NCBI GenBank assembly: GCA_017530275.1
Contig: JAFXMP010000074.1
Location: forward strand, 1-41,935
Length of the DNA: 41,935 bases
Source: Clostridia bacterium
GTDB lineage: Bacteria; Bacillota_A; Clostridia; Christensenellales; Aristaeellaceae
Reading direction: 5' to 3'
Under the pieces are notes generated by a model. It saw nothing but the letters and a program-made list of their open reading frames with translations, searched no databases and was not told the DNA's origin. This document shows, in pieces, positions 40,780 to 41,935 of the stretch. The number at the start of each line of letters is the position of its first letter. The first letter of the stretch is position 1. The position numbers and the translations under genes were made by a program.

Positions 40780-41296
40780 CGGTCTCCCTCCCTTCCAGTT
40801 CGCGGCGGAGCATGGCCCGCGCTTTTTGCAGGCGGCGGCAAAACGTGGGCCGGCTAATGCCCAGGGCCTGGGCCGCCTCCTCCATGGTCAGGTTTTGGTA
40901 ATAATAGAGCAGGACGGTTTCTTTGTATTTGGCGGGCATGGCAAGCACGTCCTCCAGGACATTCCGGGTATCGCTCATTACCGGGCGCAGGGTGGGCAGG
41001 ATGTCCTCCACGGCTTTGGAAATGTCCACATGGCGGAACCAGGCTGCGCGCCGGTAATCCCTGGCAGTATTGATGGCGATTTTCATGATCCAGGTTTTGG
41101 GGGAGCAACTGTTCCGGCACTGGAATTGCTCCATGCCGCGCCAAACCTTGAAAAACGTGTCCTGGGCGGCGTCCTCCGCCAAAGCACGGTCAGACAAATA
41201 CAGAAAACACACCCGCAGCACGTCGTTTTCATAGGCGCGCATCCATTCCTCCAATTGCGTTTCCCGAACATCGCCCGGTACCAAGGCGCTGTTCAT
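40748..41296 (-). CDS. ECF sigma-70 family RNA polymerase sigma factor
   Basis: The 182-residue protein has region 2 (YLSDRALAEDAAQDTFFKVW near residue 36) and region 4 with HTH (KETVLLYYYQNLTMEEAAQA then LGISRPTFCRRLQKARAMLR). It directs RNA polymerase to a stress or envelope regulon and is presumably held by the overlapping membrane protein. Start ATG 41296 is preferred because AAAGGAGGT lies 7 bases ahead; a GTG at 41305 overlaps that site. The promoter is unclear; the AAAACGT...CGTC upstream (41335-41315) is only loosely ECF-like. Confidence 0.9.
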   Translation of the reverse strand: MNSALVPGDVRETQLEEWMRAYENDVLRVCFLYLSDRALAEDAAQDTFFKVWRGMEQFQCRNSCSPKTWIMKIAINTARDYRRAAWFRHVDISKAVEDILPTLRPVMSDTRNVLEDVLAMPAKYKETVLLYYYQNLTMEEAAQALGISRPTFCRRLQKARAMLRRELEGRETDEGYAHSEKP

Positions 41297-41305
41297 GCGC
41301 CCCAC

Positions 41306-41610
41306 CTCCTTTCACCATAATAGACGAAGTGAAAGGTACGTTTTGTAAAACCATTCGATATTTTTTCAATAGGGCAGAGGGAGGGTTTTACCCCTCGCCC
41401 CCCATTGCACCGTACATACGGGTCTCGTATACGGCGCTACATCGTAACAGAAGTTCAAGTATTTCTCAGAATAATAAGCAAGAGGATCGACCAAGCCTGG
41501 CCGGTTCTCTTGCTTATTGGGCATGGCAAGGACTTTTGGGCTTCATCTGGTTCTTATACACCGTTTTCGGTTTCTTCCATGGACTTCGGGAGTTGCTTTC
41601 CGTAAAAAAC
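41306..41610. other. Gene-free stretch with two hairpins, possible mobile-element debris
   Basis: No supported gene. CCGTA...ATACG-GGTCT-CGTAT-A-CGG (about 41410-41436) forms a short hairpin. AATAAGCAAGAG (41473-41484) and CTCTTGCTTATT (41507-41518) are exact complements, extended by 5 of 8 further matches into a 20-bp arm with a 6-base loop. The CGTACATACGGGTCTCGTATACGG segment recalls sequence at the ends of some mobile elements, but I cannot name one. The weak frame to 41616 on the plus strand has no start signal. Confidence 0.4.
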
Positions 41611-41935
41611 TCATAGAGCGTTTGATAAATACTTTTTCAGCGCCTCAAACGTGTCCGGCTGAATCGCTTTTGCCAGAGAAAAAGATTCAGCTTCCGCAAT
41701 ATCCGGATCGATTCCGGCCGCCTCAAGCAGTTGTTGGAAGTATCTGCTCCGATCCTGATGGGCCTGGATGTATGCTTCGCCCTGATCCGTCACTGCCAAA
41801 TTGCCGTCCTGCTCCATCACCAGCAATCCTTCCTTGATCAGCCGATTGACGGAAACGCTGACCGAGGGCTTGGAGCATTTCATATAATGCGCCACATCCA
41901 CCGAACGGACGCAGCGGTATTTCTTTTTCAGCAGC
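41611..41935 (-). CDS. DtxR/MntR-family metal-dependent regulator, partial (start beyond window)
   Basis: The reading is open to the window edge at 41935 and stops at 41611. It gives KKKYRCVRSVDVAHYMKCSK followed by PSVSVSVNRLIKEGLLVMEQ, a winged HTH of the DtxR/MntR type. A dimerisation domain follows, with YFQQLLEAAGIDPDIAEAES and LSNAL at the end. The short C-terminus fits the small MntR-like form without an SH3 domain. It would sense Mn or Fe. The N-terminal part lies outside the window; a GTG at 41901 also falls in frame but leaves out the first helix. Confidence 0.82.
   Translation of the reverse strand, partial: LLKKKYRCVRSVDVAHYMKCSKPSVSVSVNRLIKEGLLVMEQDGNLAVTDQGEAYIQAHQDRSRYFQQLLEAAGIDPDIAEAESFSLAKAIQPDTFEALKKYLSNAL

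Overview
The window looks like chromosomal DNA of a GC-rich member of the Clostridia (Bacillota), probably an anaerobe. The grounds are a T-box leader, HPr kinase/phosphorylase, a SpoVB/MurJ-type flippase, a YugP-type zinc peptidase, a TM1266-type [FeFe]-hydrogenase-system regulator, strong AGGAGG ribosome binding sites, and many TTGACA-17-TATAAT promoters and U-tract terminators. About 36 genes on both strands are supported. No rRNA, tRNA or CRISPR array was recognised.

Layout. 1-280 is the tail of an IS5-like transposase followed by a 135-bp palindromic element. 283-5215 holds a LysR regulator divergent from a MATE exporter, a DMT transporter and a GH29 alpha-L-fucosidase. 5554-8276 holds a family 4 uracil-DNA glycosylase, a decayed MNT-type nucleotidyltransferase, GAPDH and a GlsB/YeaQ-type membrane protein. 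8479-14455, almost all on the minus strand, holds a flippase, an S66 peptidase, a cytidylate-kinase-like protein, a GntR/FadR regulator with a damaged start, a deleted DapA/NanA-type lyase, and a TM1266 regulator plus orphan substrate-binding protein behind an attenuator-like leader. 14805-31975, on the plus strand, is the housekeeping part: HD hydrolase, tandem PPK2, zinc peptidase, pth-mfd, a T-box-controlled aminotransferase, tyrS, a YigZ/IMPACT protein, a CapA-like protein, hprK-ROK kinase, asnS, a GNAT acetyltransferase and a Nudix hydrolase. 31951-36948, on the minus strand, is a small envelope cluster: a ComEA-like HhH protein, a divergent polysaccharide deacetylase and a 1158-residue secreted SdrD-B-like repeat protein. 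37218-38614 is an orphan Card1-like CARF endonuclease with a small partner gene. The end holds a phosphoglucomutase fragment, an ECF sigma factor with its probable membrane anti-sigma factor, a stretch of possible mobile-element debris and a partial DtxR/MntR regulator.

The clearest structure not explained by genes is a family of five intergenic elements (near 7.9, 11.9, 23.9, 26.1 and 29.4 kb). Their arms are runs of a heptamer, GAGTTGA or GAGTTCA, facing the reverse-complement heptamer across a loop of about 45 bp with a shared core. The heptamer variant changes together in both arms, so the palindrome is kept while its sequence drifts. Other points of interest are the leader at 14456-14635 with mutually exclusive terminator and antiterminator pairings, the Card1-like nuclease without CRISPR, and several decayed genes that have kept their promoters or terminators.
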